From Planosporangium flavigriseum (lineage in GTDB: Bacteria; Actinomycetota; Actinomycetes; Mycobacteriales; Micromonosporaceae), in assembly GCF_011947225.1 (NCBI RefSeq), contig NZ_JAATVW010000019.1:1-64000 (forward strand): DNA of 64,000 nucleotides. The letters are read 5' to 3'. Positions 1 to 6,668 of the stretch are shown one piece after another. The notes below the pieces were generated by a model. The model did no database searches. It was not told where the DNA came from and was given only the letters and a program-made list of their open reading frames with translations. The translations under genes were made by a program, and so were the position numbers. The first letter of the stretch is position 1; every line of letters begins with the position of its first letter.

Positions 1-104
1 GGTGGCCGCCTATCCGCCTTGGCGGCGGATCGGTTTTTCCCTGCCCTGCTCCGCAGGCGTTCCGTTTCCTCCCCTGCCTGAAGGCCGGGGTATCCACGGA
101 AGGG
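1..104 (+). mobile_element. Probable right end of an IS605/IS1341-type (tnpB) element
   Basis: The first ~100 bases show two hairpins: ATCCGCC (12-18) pairs with GGCGGAT (24-30), and an imperfect CCCCTGCC/GGCCGGGG hairpin sits at 71-90. A short tail ending GTATCCACGGAAGG follows. Hairpins of the CCCCTGCC-TGAA-GG type close to the end are typical of actinobacterial IS200/IS605-group elements, where this region also encodes the 3' part of the TnpB guide RNA. The minus-strand toxin gene that enters from the right stops matching its family exactly at about 103, which supports an element boundary there. The transposase genes would lie left of the window and are not seen, so the family call is inference. 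Confidence 0.5.
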
Positions 105-183
105 ATCCGATGACAAGCACGTCGGGGTCGTCGGCGATCTGAGACGCCGCCCGCAGCACGTGCTCCAACTGTTCGCGCCTCAC
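103..183 (-). pseudogene. DUF6036-like nucleotidyltransferase toxin, truncated by insertion
   Basis: A GTG start at 183 overlaps the stop of the upstream HTH gene (GTGA), so the two would be translationally coupled. The 27 codons read VRREQLEHVLRAAS then QIADDPDVLVIGS, which matches the N-terminus of DUF6036/nucleotidyltransferase-like proteins often found as AbiEii-type toxins. In intact relatives the sequence continues past VIGS with QSILG. Here it runs instead into element-end sequence and stops at 10-12 after about 30 unrelated codons. The toxin is therefore almost certainly inactive. Family recognition rests on only 27 residues. Confidence 0.6.
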
Positions 184-683
184 GCAGCGTGCTCTTCCCG
201 CCAGCGGGCGACGAAAGCAGCGAGCACGGCGCGGCGTTCCGTTTCAGGTAGTACGCCGGCGAATGGCGAGTTCTGCCGCAGCTCCACTGCATGGGGTACT
301 CGCGAGGTCAGCGCGTCAAGGACCGCCTCCACCCCGTCATCGAGCGTGGCCTGCCATCGGTCCAGCCACATCGCAGCCATCCCGTCGCGGTGGACTTGGC
401 GCAGCCGGTCGAGGTTGGCCCGGACCTTCGACAGCACGCCGTCGGGATCGGTCACCAGCCGGCCCGCCACCGCACGATGTAGCCACAACGCCTTGAGCTG
501 GTCACGGGTCAGTTCGGGACGCAGCACCGCCTCGACATCCGCGCGTCGCAGCCGCCGATGGGTTCCCGCCTTCACATACGGCAACAATCCACGCTTGCAC
601 AGATCCACCACATGCTGGCGTGACGACCCGAGCAGCACCGCTGCCTCGCCGGTCGTCAGGAGCTCACCAGTACGTACTGTCAC
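180..683 (-). CDS. HTH (excisionase-fold) antitoxin-like protein of a broken TA pair
   Basis: This is a 167-residue protein. Residues 8-55 form a MerR/excisionase-type DNA-binding domain (LLTTGEAAVLLGSSRQHV then VDLCKRGLL and GTHRRLRRADVEAVL), which binds DNA through a winged helix. The remaining ~110 residues are helical and charged, without a recognised domain. The GTG start at 683 is followed within the gene by a perfect 12-bp palindrome CAGTACGTACTG (668-679), a possible autoregulatory operator. The stop overlaps the start of the truncated DUF6036-like gene by GTGA. HTH plus DUF6036 pairs are a recurrent actinobacterial arrangement thought to be toxin-antitoxin modules. With its partner destroyed it is an orphan. 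Confidence 0.7.
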   Translation of the reverse strand: MTVRTGELLTTGEAAVLLGSSRQHVVDLCKRGLLPYVKAGTHRRLRRADVEAVLRPELTRDQLKALWLHRAVAGRLVTDPDGVLSKVRANLDRLRQVHRDGMAAMWLDRWQATLDDGVEAVLDALTSRVPHAVELRQNSPFAGVLPETERRAVLAAFVARWREEHAA

Positions 684-780
684 ATCTCAAGCATGCGTTG
701 CAAACGCCAAAAACGCAACAGACGGCGTCGCGATCATGTCGCCGACATACGGCAAGCACCGGTTCGCCTGGAAGATCAAA

Positions 781-825
781 GTGGGGCGGGTGGACTCGAA
801 CCCACGACCGGAGGATTATGAGTCC
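781..825 (-). repeat. 3'-end copy of the CAU tRNA (att-like remnant, distal)
   Basis: This 45-base segment matches 2477-2522 of the intact tRNA with a single one-base deletion in the T-arm. It covers the 3' acceptor strand, T-arm, variable loop and anticodon arm up to the 3' side of the anticodon stem. It cannot fold as a tRNA, since the 5' half is missing. A further 11-base match to the tRNA (TCCTCTGCTCT) appears at 891-901, possibly the other side of a later insertion. Duplicated tRNA 3' ends in the same orientation are the usual scar of site-specific integration into a tRNA gene. Confidence 0.7.
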
Positions 826-946
826 CCCGACTCTGAACGCTGCGCGACGCCAGCCTGAGCGCTCACCAACCAGCAGCGCTGTGCGCCGAATCCTCTGCTC
901 TCGCAGAACACCAGAGGTACGCGACGACCGTGAAATCACCGTTGAA

Positions 947-1318
947 CTACGGCACGCCGACCTTACGGAAGCTCGCGGCAACGTCAGCCACGTCGAACTC
1001 GCCAGTGGCTGCCCTGATCACCATGTCGTAGGCCTCGTCGTCACCGAATCGCGGGTAGTGGCCGTTGAGGGCACAGAACAGGATGGCAGCGGCGAAGGCG
1101 AGCCGCTTGTTGCCATCGATAAGGGCGTGGTTTCGCACAATGGAGTGCAGCAACGCCGCAGCCTTGTCCGCCAGAGTCGGGTAGGCGTCCTCGCCGAAGA
1201 CGGTGGTCTGCGGACGGGCCACAGCCGCACCCAGCAGACCGGGATCGCGGATCTTGACTTCCCCGTCGACCACGGCGTGGGCGAGCTCAGTGAGCTCTTC
1301 GAGGGTCAGGAAGATCAT
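947..1318 (-). CDS. doc: Fic/Doc-family death-on-curing toxin
   Basis: The 123-residue protein is the usual length for Doc. The Fic-fold active-site motif H-A-L-I-D-G-N-K-R lies at residues 64-72, matching the Doc consensus HxFx(D/E)xNKR except for Leu in place of Phe. Doc proteins phosphorylate elongation factor Tu and stop translation, in contrast to AMPylating Fic enzymes. The ATG at 1318 overlaps the stop of the upstream ribbon-helix-helix gene (ATGA), giving an antitoxin-toxin operon. It lies between two tRNA 3'-end copies and so belongs to the accessory island. Confidence 0.85.
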   Translation of the reverse strand: MIFLTLEELTELAHAVVDGEVKIRDPGLLGAAVARPQTTVFGEDAYPTLADKAAALLHSIVRNHALIDGNKRLAFAAAILFCALNGHYPRFGDDEAYDMVIRAATGEFDVADVAASFRKVGVP

Positions 1319-1518
1319 TCGCCGAGCCGCCGCAGCACCTCGGCGTAGTCGGTTTTGATCTTCTGTGTGTAGTGCGCAATGGCGTCGGCGCGCGAGTGCC
1401 GCTCGATGTACTCGGTGACGGCACGCAGAGCCACATCCTGCATCGAGGTGCCCTCGAACTCGGCCCGCTGGCGCAGCGCCTCGGTCTGCTCGTCGTCAAG
1501 CCTGAGTGTCATCGCCAT
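1315..1518 (-). CDS. Ribbon-helix-helix antitoxin of the Doc pair
   Basis: This 67-residue protein begins MAMTLRLDDEQTEALRQRAE, a classical ribbon-helix-helix strand followed by helix A (EALRQRAEFEGTSMQDVALRAV). The C-terminal half (IERHSRADAIAHYTQKIKTDYAEVL) would bind and neutralise the toxin. The start at 1518 was preferred over the upstream in-frame ATG at 1566, because the RHH strand normally lies at the extreme N-terminus and the region upstream holds direct repeats suited to an operator. It is coupled to doc by an ATGA overlap. RHH antitoxins usually repress their own operon. Confidence 0.75.
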   Translation of the reverse strand: MAMTLRLDDEQTEALRQRAEFEGTSMQDVALRAVTEYIERHSRADAIAHYTQKIKTDYAEVLRRLGE

Positions 1519-1525
1519 GGGGCGA

Positions 1526-1544
1526 TGATACCGCTTTTGATACC
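1526..1544 (-). promoter_or_regulatory. Direct-repeat operator candidate of the Doc TA operon
   Basis: The heptamer TGATACC occurs at 1526-1532 and again at 1538-1544, 12 bases apart, just upstream of the antitoxin start at 1518. On the coding strand this reads GGTATCA twice. Short direct repeats about one helical turn apart are what cooperative RHH dimers bind. Function is inferred from position only. Confidence 0.4.
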
Positions 1545-1679
1545 TTGCACCAGGGCCTCGGCGCACTCAATACGGCGGAGACCGAGCGCAGGGGCACTTG
1601 CTGCAATTGGCCAGACCGCCGTAGTGAGCAGCGCGGCGTCGACAGCAGGGAATGCCTCACGTTGGGCAGTTGTCACTTG

Positions 1680-1711
1680 GTGGGGCGGGTGGGACTCGAA
1701 CCCACGACCGG
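1680..1711 (-). repeat. 3'-end copy of the CAU tRNA (att-like remnant, middle)
   Basis: These 32 bases are identical to 2477-2508 of the intact tRNA, covering the 3' acceptor strand and T-arm, and identity stops abruptly at 1711. The copy has the same orientation as the other two and separates the doc module (left) from the vapBC module (right). It is read as an att site left by an element that used the tRNA 3' end. Confidence 0.75.
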
Positions 1712-1754
1712 TACGTCCCATGTAGCTGGAGCCGAGGAGCACCCGTCGGCACCA

Positions 1755-2156
1755 TCAATGCGCGGATATCACCCTGATCTCGCAGCGCAGACCGCCGGCC
1801 TTAGCGAGCCTGCCGTCGCCGGTAACCAGCGGACATTCGAGGGCTTCCGCCGCGGCTACATAGCCGACGTCATATGCGGTGAGGTTGCCGCGTAGCTGCC
1901 AGATCCGATCAACCAGTTGAAAGATGTCCACCTGATCGATCACAAGTTCCGCAAGCGCGGCGACCGCCTCATTTGCGCGGTCAAGTCCAAGCTTGCCGCC
2001 GAGGACCTTGCCCCGGATCACCGAAACGACCTCGACGAGCAAATGGGCCGGCGCCGCCCAGTGAGGATCAACTGCGAGAGCGGCACGTGCCGCTGCGCCC
2101 ATCGGCCCGTCGTCGAGGAGTGCATCCGCGAGCGCGGAGGCGTCCACAACGATCAC
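1755..2156 (-). CDS. vapC: PIN-domain ribonuclease toxin (VapC family)
   Basis: The 133-residue protein is the usual VapC size. The acidic metal-binding residues of the PIN fold are all present: Asp5 in VVDASAL, Glu42 in LVEVVS, Asp95 in TAYDVGYV and Asp114 in VTGDGRL. VapC toxins are Mg-dependent RNases that cut tRNA or rRNA. The GTG start at 2156 overlaps the antitoxin stop by GTGA. The module sits between the intact CAU tRNA and the middle tRNA 3'-end copy, which marks it as island cargo. Confidence 0.88.
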   Translation of the reverse strand: MIVVDASALADALLDDGPMGAAARAALAVDPHWAAPAHLLVEVVSVIRGKVLGGKLGLDRANEAVAALAELVIDQVDIFQLVDRIWQLRGNLTAYDVGYVAAAEALECPLVTGDGRLAKAGGLRCEIRVISAH

Positions 2157-2404
2157 GCGACGTTCCCCAGCCCACGCTGGGCACGCTGCTCGGCCAGATC
2201 TGCCGCCGTCTCACCCGGCAGAGACTGGCTTCCATCGGAGCGACCGGCAAACCGATCGAGCACAGCGGTGTTGCGCAGTCGACGAGCCTGCGTCTCGACC
2301 AACTCCAATAGATACGCCTGCAGCGACTGGCCCCGCGCCTTCGCCTGGATCACCAGCGCGTCACGAACGTCCTCTGGCACATCACGGATCTGGATAGCCA
2401 CCAT
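2153..2404 (-). CDS. vapB: Ribbon-helix-helix antitoxin (VapB/FitA type)
   Basis: From the ATG at 2404 the product has 83 residues and starts MVAIQIRDVPEDVRDALVIQ, a FitA-like ribbon-helix-helix domain. The C-terminal tail carries a toxin-binding segment (RFAGRSDGSQSLPGE). An upstream in-frame ATG at 2452 was rejected because the intervening codons lie across the ATGCATGCA repeats and promoter-like sequence. It is coupled to vapC by a GTGA overlap. There is no Shine-Dalgarno sequence, which suggests a leaderless or nearly leaderless transcript. Confidence 0.75.
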   Translation of the reverse strand: MVAIQIRDVPEDVRDALVIQAKARGQSLQAYLLELVETQARRLRNTAVLDRFAGRSDGSQSLPGETAADLAEQRAQRGLGNVA

Positions 2405-2422
2405 GCATGCATTATGCATGCA
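2403..2422 (-). promoter_or_regulatory. Palindromic operator candidate overlapping the vapB start
   Basis: The nonamer ATGCATGCA occurs at 2403-2411 and 2414-2422 with two bases between, giving a near-perfect palindrome that includes the vapB ATG. The coding-strand CATAAT in its centre resembles a -10 box just upstream of the start codon. VapB proteins typically bind inverted repeats overlapping their promoter, so this would autoregulate vapBC. Confidence 0.45.
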
Positions 2423-2477
2423 CAGACATTTGAACGCTACCTTGCCAGCCAAAGACGGTTCACATGGCGGCAGAATG

Positions 2478-2551
2478 TGGGGCGGGTGGGACTCGAACCC
2501 ACGACCGGAGGATTATGAGTCCTCTGCTCTAACCGGCTGAGCTACCGCCCC
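2478..2551 (-). tRNA. tRNA with CAU anticodon (elongator Met or Ile2)
   Basis: A complete 74-nt cloverleaf is read on the minus strand. The acceptor GGGGCGG pairs with CCGCCCC, the D-arm is GCTC...GAGC, the anticodon stem is GAGGA/TCCTC and the loop is CTCATAA, so the anticodon is CAU. The T-arm contains GGTTCGAGTCCC, the discriminator base is A and no CCA is encoded. It lacks initiator features (the acceptor end pairs fully), so it is either elongator Met or the lysidine-modified Ile2 tRNA, and sequence reading alone does not separate them. Its 3' end faces the toxin-antitoxin island and is duplicated at 1680 and 781. Confidence 0.9.
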
Positions 2552-2631
2552 GGCGCGCTCAGCTTACCCAGCCCTGGCACCAGTTCGCGTACCCTCTGCG
2601 TTCGCCACGCGGCAACGCCCCCAGCAACGAC

Positions 2632-2656
2632 AAACGCCCGCCTGTCCGGCGGGCGT
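2632..2656 (-). terminator. Intrinsic terminator after tRNA-Asn
   Basis: A 9-bp perfect stem (ACGCCCGCC 2634-2642, GGCGGGCGT 2648-2656, 5-nt loop) lies immediately downstream of tRNA-Asn on its strand. It is followed there by TTTGT, a short U-tract. Confidence 0.7.
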
Positions 2657-2664
2657 CGATCTGA

Positions 2665-2740
2665 TGGCTCCCCCGTTTGGACTCGAACCAAAAACCTGCC
2701 GGTTAACAGCCGGCTGCTCTGCCAATTGAGCTACGGGGGA
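2665..2740 (-). tRNA. tRNA-Asn (GTT)
   Basis: A 76-nt cloverleaf on the minus strand begins TCCCCCGTAGCTCAATTGGC. The anticodon loop CTGTTAA gives anticodon GUU, and the T-arm contains GGTTCGAGTCC. The 3' end GCCA encodes the CCA tail, unlike the neighbouring CAU tRNA. It is followed by an intrinsic terminator. Confidence 0.95.
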
Positions 2741-2993
2741 TCGCAGTCGACCTTGTCGGTGCGACGCGACAAGAGTACACAACAATTCGGCGCCGTGCGC
2801 CACTGGGTTAGCGAAACACGCCGACAGGATGCCAGGCGACCCCAAGAACTGACAAAACTTCCAATTGCCCCACGAGCGCGCCTCACGTGTAGACAGACGA
2901 CGAGACGGGTACGGGAGGACACACGCAGGCAGGCGCGAGCGGTCCCAGCCGCGGACCCCGACATGTGCTTCGCGTAGAAGAAGGAGGTCGCTG

Positions 2994-3434
2994 ATGCGCG
3001 GCAAGCTGATGTTTCTCGCTGGTCTCGGGGCCGGGTTCGTGCTCGGTAGCCGGGCAGGGCGGGAGAAGTACGAAGAGCTGGTCCAGACCGCCCGCAAGGT
3101 TCGGGAGAACCCCACGGTCCAGGAGGCCGCCGGGGTCGTCCAGGAGCAGGCAAACAAGATCGTTTCGGGCGGCAAGGAGAAGCTGAGCAACAGCAAGCTG
3201 GCCGACACCAAGGTCGGCGAGCGGTTGATCAACGCGATGGACACCGAGCCTGACACCGGCTCGGCGGAGCGCACGCAGCCGCTCGCCCCGACCGGCGGCA
3301 GGGCCGGGTCAACGGATCGGACGACGGGTCTGATCGACACCAGGGGCACGACGGGTGGTGGCCTCGGCACGACGGGCACCACCACTGGCACCACGACAAC
3401 CGGTGGCGCCACCAGCACCTCAACCAGCCGCTGA
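2994..3434 (+). CDS. YtxH-like small membrane-anchored protein
   Basis: The ATG at 2994 follows a strong AGGAGG ribosome-binding site. The 146-residue product begins with a short hydrophobic segment containing LAGLGAGFVLGSRAGREKYE, the GxGxGFVLGSRAGREKYE signature common in actinobacterial YtxH/general-stress-like proteins. A helical region follows at about residues 25-70. The C-terminal 50 residues are Thr/Gly-rich low complexity (TTGTTTGTTTTGGAT) and probably disordered. No enzymatic function is evident. It is a monocistronic gene flanked by hairpins at 3451 and 3513. Confidence 0.75.
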   Translation: MRGKLMFLAGLGAGFVLGSRAGREKYEELVQTARKVRENPTVQEAAGVVQEQANKIVSGGKEKLSNSKLADTKVGERLINAMDTEPDTGSAERTQPLAPTGGRAGSTDRTTGLIDTRGTTGGGLGTTGTTTGTTTTGGATSTSTSR

Positions 3435-3450
3435 CGCTCGCCGACGTGCA

Positions 3451-3485
3451 ACGGGCGGCCGCCGCACCCGCGGAAGGCCGCCCGT
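3451..3485 (+). terminator. Hairpin after the YtxH-like gene
   Basis: ACGGGCGGCC (3451-3460) pairs perfectly with GGCCGCCCGT (3476-3485) across a 15-base loop, 17 bases after the stop codon. No U-tract follows, so termination strength is uncertain. Confidence 0.5.
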
Positions 3486-3512
3486 GAGCATGAGCGCCTC
3501 GCGGCCGAACCT

Positions 3513-3539
3513 AAGGGGGCAGCACATCGCTGCCCCCTT
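3513..3539. terminator. Bidirectional terminator between convergent genes
   Basis: AAGGGGGCAG (3513-3522) and CTGCCCCCTT (3530-3539) form a 10-bp perfect stem. It sits between the rightward YtxH-like gene and the leftward ABC-2 permease, with A/T tracts at the ends in both directions. Confidence 0.7.
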
Positions 3540-3551
3540 GCTGCGATCAGC

Positions 3552-4367
3552 TCACTTGTAGAGCAGGACACCCATCCGGCGGCCGGCGATCACCAGACCG
3601 ACCGACGCCAGCGCGATCAGGTACGCGACATGACCGAGCAGCCCCCAGCCCAGGGCGCCGGTCGCGAGGCCGCGCAGCAACTGCACCCCGTGATAGAGCG
3701 GCGTCACCTCCACCACGATCCGCATGAACCACGCGTACGAGTCAACCGGCGCGAAGGTGCCGGAGAACAGGAACATCGCGAACTGCACCACCATGATGTA
3801 GTCGAAGTCCTGCCAGCTCCGGACGTACGTGGCGATGGCCATTCCCATGCCGCCGAAGGCGAAGCCGACGATCACCGTCGCCGGGAACGCCGCGATGGCC
3901 CACCCGGTCGACGTCAGGCCCATGCCGACCATGATCCCGAGGAAGGCGACCGAGTAGATCGAGCCGCGCACGAGGGCCCACATCAGCTCACCGAGCGCCA
4001 CCTCGAACGGCTGGACGGGAGTGGCCAGCACCCCGTCGTACAGCCGCATGTACTTCATCTTCCCGAACATGTTCATCGTGGTCTCTGCCAGCGCGCCGTT
4101 CATGGCTGAGGCGGCGAGCATCGCGGGCGCCACGAACGCCGCATAGGAGACGGTGCGCCCGTCCGGCAGCGTGAAGCCCTTGATCAGCGCGCCGACGCCG
4201 AGGCCGATGGACAGCAGGTAGAGCACCGGCTCGAAGAAGCCGGAGACCAGGACCCACCAGTACCCGACGTGACGGGCAGCCGCGACGTTGCGCCCGGCGA
4301 CGGCGGCGGCGCGTTGGAACCGCCGCTCGGCACGGGCGGCCAGGCGCGGTAGCACGAGAGTGACCAT
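3552..4367 (-). CDS. ABC-2 type permease (drug/polysaccharide exporter subunit)
   Basis: This 271-residue integral membrane protein has about six hydrophobic segments. The N-terminal cytoplasmic stretch is followed by YWWVLVSGFFEPVLYLLSIG, the pattern of NodJ/DrrB-like ABC-2 permeases. It is the last gene of a three-gene operon with a second, different ABC-2 permease (18 bases upstream) and an ATPase, so the exporter is probably a heterodimeric channel. The substrate is not evident. The operon ends in the hairpin at 3513-3539. Confidence 0.85.
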   Translation of the reverse strand: MVTLVLPRLAARAERRFQRAAAVAGRNVAAARHVGYWWVLVSGFFEPVLYLLSIGLGVGALIKGFTLPDGRTVSYAAFVAPAMLAASAMNGALAETTMNMFGKMKYMRLYDGVLATPVQPFEVALGELMWALVRGSIYSVAFLGIMVGMGLTSTGWAIAAFPATVIVGFAFGGMGMAIATYVRSWQDFDYIMVVQFAMFLFSGTFAPVDSYAWFMRIVVEVTPLYHGVQLLRGLATGALGWGLLGHVAYLIALASVGLVIAGRRMGVLLYK

Positions 4368-4385
4368 CGATGATCCTTCCTGGCG

Positions 4386-5150
4386 TCACTCCGCCAGCCG
4401 GCGGCCGAAGCGGTAGGTCGCGAGCAGGTAGCCGGCCACGCACCAGGCCACCAGGTAACCGACGTGCGCCCACGCTCCCCACGCGCTCGCGGTCCCGAGC
4501 GTCGCCGCCCGGGTCAACTCGACGCCGTGCCACAGCGGCGACACGTAGGCGAGCGCGCGAGCCGCCAGCGGCAGCGAGTCGACCGGAAAAAACACGCCGG
4601 CGAAGAGGGTCATCGGGACGACGGCGAACCGGAACAGCACCGCGAACATGCCCTCCGTCTTGACCAACGCGCTGAAGGCGAAGATCGGCGCGGCGGTGGC
4701 GAGGCCGACCAGGAGCGACACCGGCAGCGCGAGGGGCGCCCACCAGGAGTGCAGCGTGCCGAAGAGCGCCATGACGATCAGGAAGCCCAGGGCCGACAGC
4801 GCGACGCGCAGCAGCACGTACGCGATGTGCCCGCGCACCATGTCGGCGACGCGGACCGGGGTCGCCCGCATCGAGTGGTACATCCGGTGCCAGTGGAAGC
4901 CGGAGTACACCGGCCAGGTCGACTCACTGGCCGCGACCTGCAGGGCGGTCGAGGCCAGCAGCCCGGGCGCGATGAAGTCCAGGTACCGCACGCCGAGCCC
5001 GCCCGTACGGTCGACGTATCCACCGACACTGAGGCCCATCGCGAGCAGGAACAGCACCGGCAACAGGAACGAGCTGAGCACGCTGCCGCGCCAGACCCGC
5101 CGGTAACTGACGAGCTGATGTTCGAAGACCGCGTACGCCGGATGGGCCAT
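4386..5150 (-). CDS. ABC-2 type permease, second subunit
   Basis: The 254-residue membrane protein starts MAHPAYAVFEHQLVSYRRVW, followed by a first membrane span (FLLPVLFLLAMGLSVGGYVD) and five further spans. It is homologous in layout to the next gene and lies 2 bases after the ATPase stop, so the three genes form one transcript. The pairing of an ATPase with two related ABC-2 permeases resembles DrrAB/NodIJ-type exporters used for drugs or lipo-oligosaccharides. Which substrate it moves cannot be read from the sequence. Confidence 0.85.
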   Translation of the reverse strand: MAHPAYAVFEHQLVSYRRVWRGSVLSSFLLPVLFLLAMGLSVGGYVDRTGGLGVRYLDFIAPGLLASTALQVAASESTWPVYSGFHWHRMYHSMRATPVRVADMVRGHIAYVLLRVALSALGFLIVMALFGTLHSWWAPLALPVSLLVGLATAAPIFAFSALVKTEGMFAVLFRFAVVPMTLFAGVFFPVDSLPLAARALAYVSPLWHGVELTRAATLGTASAWGAWAHVGYLVAWCVAGYLLATYRFGRRLAE

Positions 5151-5152
5151 CG

Positions 5153-6085
5153 TCAGTCCACCAGCGTCCGGCCGGTCAGGTGCAGGAACACGTCTTCAAG
5201 GGTGCTGCGCCGCACGAGGACGCTGGACGGCCGGAGGTCGCGGTTGCCGACGGCGGCGACCGCGGCGTCACCGTCGTCGGCGTAGAGCAGGATCCGGTCG
5301 GGCAGCAGTTCGAGCCGCTCGCCGATGCTCTCCAGCTTGCCGACGTACGAGTCGAGCGTGGCCTCGGAGAAGCGCAGCTCGACGACCTCTCGGGTGGAGT
5401 AACGGTCGATCAGCTGGCGCGGCGAGCCCTCAGCCACGATCTTGCCGCCGTCCATCACGACGAGCCGATCGCACAACTGCTCCGCCTCGTCCATGTAGTG
5501 GGTGGTGAGCACGAGCGTCACGCCGCGCTGCTTGAGCTGGAACAGCCGCTCCCACACCAGGTGCCGGGCCTGCGGGTCGAGGCCGGTCGTGGGCTCGTCG
5601 AGCAGGACGATGGCCGGGTCGTTGACCAGCGCCCGGGCGATCGTCAGGCGCCGCTTCATGCCGCCCGACAGCGGCTCCACCGTGTCGCCCGCCCGCTCGG
5701 TGAGCTGGACGAACTCGATCAACTCGTCGGCGCGCTGCCGGGCCACCTTCCGCGAGATGCCGAAGTACCGGGCGTACACGGTCAGGTTTTCCCGGACCGT
5801 CAGCTCGGGGTCGAGCGAGTCCTGCTGCGGACAGACGCCCAGCCGGGCGCGGATGGCCGACCCGTCGCGCACCGGATCCATCCCGAGGATCCGCAGCGTG
5901 CCCCCACTGGGCGCGGACACGCATCCAATCATGCGCATGGTCGAGGACTTGCCGGCGCCGTTGGGGCCGAGGAACCCGAACGCCTCGCCGGCGTGGACGT
6001 CGACATCGATTCCCGCGACAGCGGTGAAGTCGCCGAAGCGCTTCACCAGGTCGCGTGCGGTGATGAGTGGCTCAGCGGCAGACAC
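5153..6085 (-). CDS. ABC exporter ATP-binding protein (DrrA/NodI family)
   Basis: The 310-residue ATPase has Walker A GPNGAGKSS (residues 40-48), Q-loop PQQD (about 87-90), signature LSGGMKRR (139-146) and Walker B with D-loop LLDEPTTGLDP (161-171). Its H-loop is in TTHYMDEAEQLCDR. The ~90-residue C-terminal extension is typical of the DrrA/NodI subfamily that energises ABC-2 exporters. The start is GTG at 6085. It is the first gene of the three-gene exporter operon. Confidence 0.92.
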   Translation of the reverse strand: MSAAEPLITARDLVKRFGDFTAVAGIDVDVHAGEAFGFLGPNGAGKSSTMRMIGCVSAPSGGTLRILGMDPVRDGSAIRARLGVCPQQDSLDPELTVRENLTVYARYFGISRKVARQRADELIEFVQLTERAGDTVEPLSGGMKRRLTIARALVNDPAIVLLDEPTTGLDPQARHLVWERLFQLKQRGVTLVLTTHYMDEAEQLCDRLVVMDGGKIVAEGSPRQLIDRYSTREVVELRFSEATLDSYVGKLESIGERLELLPDRILLYADDGDAAVAAVGNRDLRPSSVLVRRSTLEDVFLHLTGRTLVD

Positions 6086-6140
6086 CTTCGGACCCTAACC
6101 CGCGCGTACGACACGTCCGCCACCGATTTACGCAAGCCGG

Positions 6141-6668
6141 TTAAGGAACGATGCCCTCGATGCCGGACCTGCCGTGCTCGACCAGTTCGGCGGTTGCCGC
6201 CGCGACCTCGGCCGAACTCGCGTCGACGCCCTCGTCGTACCGGACGGTCCAGCGCAGCCCGTTCACTCCCGGCACCCGCCGGGCCACCACCCGCGCTCCC
6301 CCGCCGCCCGCGAGGGCGTGATGGCTGGTGTACGCGATCGACTTCGTCACCCGGGTGCGCACCTGCACCGGAACGTTCTCCGGGTCGAGCAGCGTGTACA
6401 CCACCGCCGGCCGGTCGGCGACGACGACGTATCCGTCCCGCGCGTCCACCTCCTGCGAGGCGATGAGCGCAAGTTGACGCCCCGACCAGGTGGCCTTGTG
6501 GATCTCATGCCAGCCCAGCCGCGCATCGGCGCCGGGCAGCCAGATCCCGCGGTTGGTCAGCACGACGTACTCGTCGTCACCAACGCCCGCCCACGCGACG
6601 ATCCGCTCGTCGGCTTCGAGCGTGGGGCGCCGGCCAGCCGGCAACTTGCGGCGTCGGAACAGCGCCAC
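6141..6668 (-). CDS. Conserved actinobacterial protein of unknown function
   Basis: The 175-residue protein begins MALFRRRKLPAGRRPTLEAD and continues with ERIVAWAGVGDDEYVVLTNRGIW, a pattern resembling small PH-like/DUF actinobacterial proteins. It is soluble, with no signal peptide and no catalytic motif seen. The GTG start follows the dnaG stop (TAG 6669-6671) directly, so it is probably co-transcribed with and coupled to dnaG. A functional link to replication is only suggested by position. Confidence 0.7.
   Translation of the reverse strand: MALFRRRKLPAGRRPTLEADERIVAWAGVGDDEYVVLTNRGIWLPGADARLGWHEIHKATWSGRQLALIASQEVDARDGYVVVADRPAVVYTLLDPENVPVQVRTRVTKSIAYTSHHALAGGGGARVVARRVPGVNGLRWTVRYDEGVDASSAEVAAATAELVEHGRSGIEGIVP

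Noticed and set aside
781-825. A second functional CAU tRNA gene here and at 1680
   Set aside because: Only the 3' part is present; there is no 5' acceptor strand or D-arm able to complete a cloverleaf.
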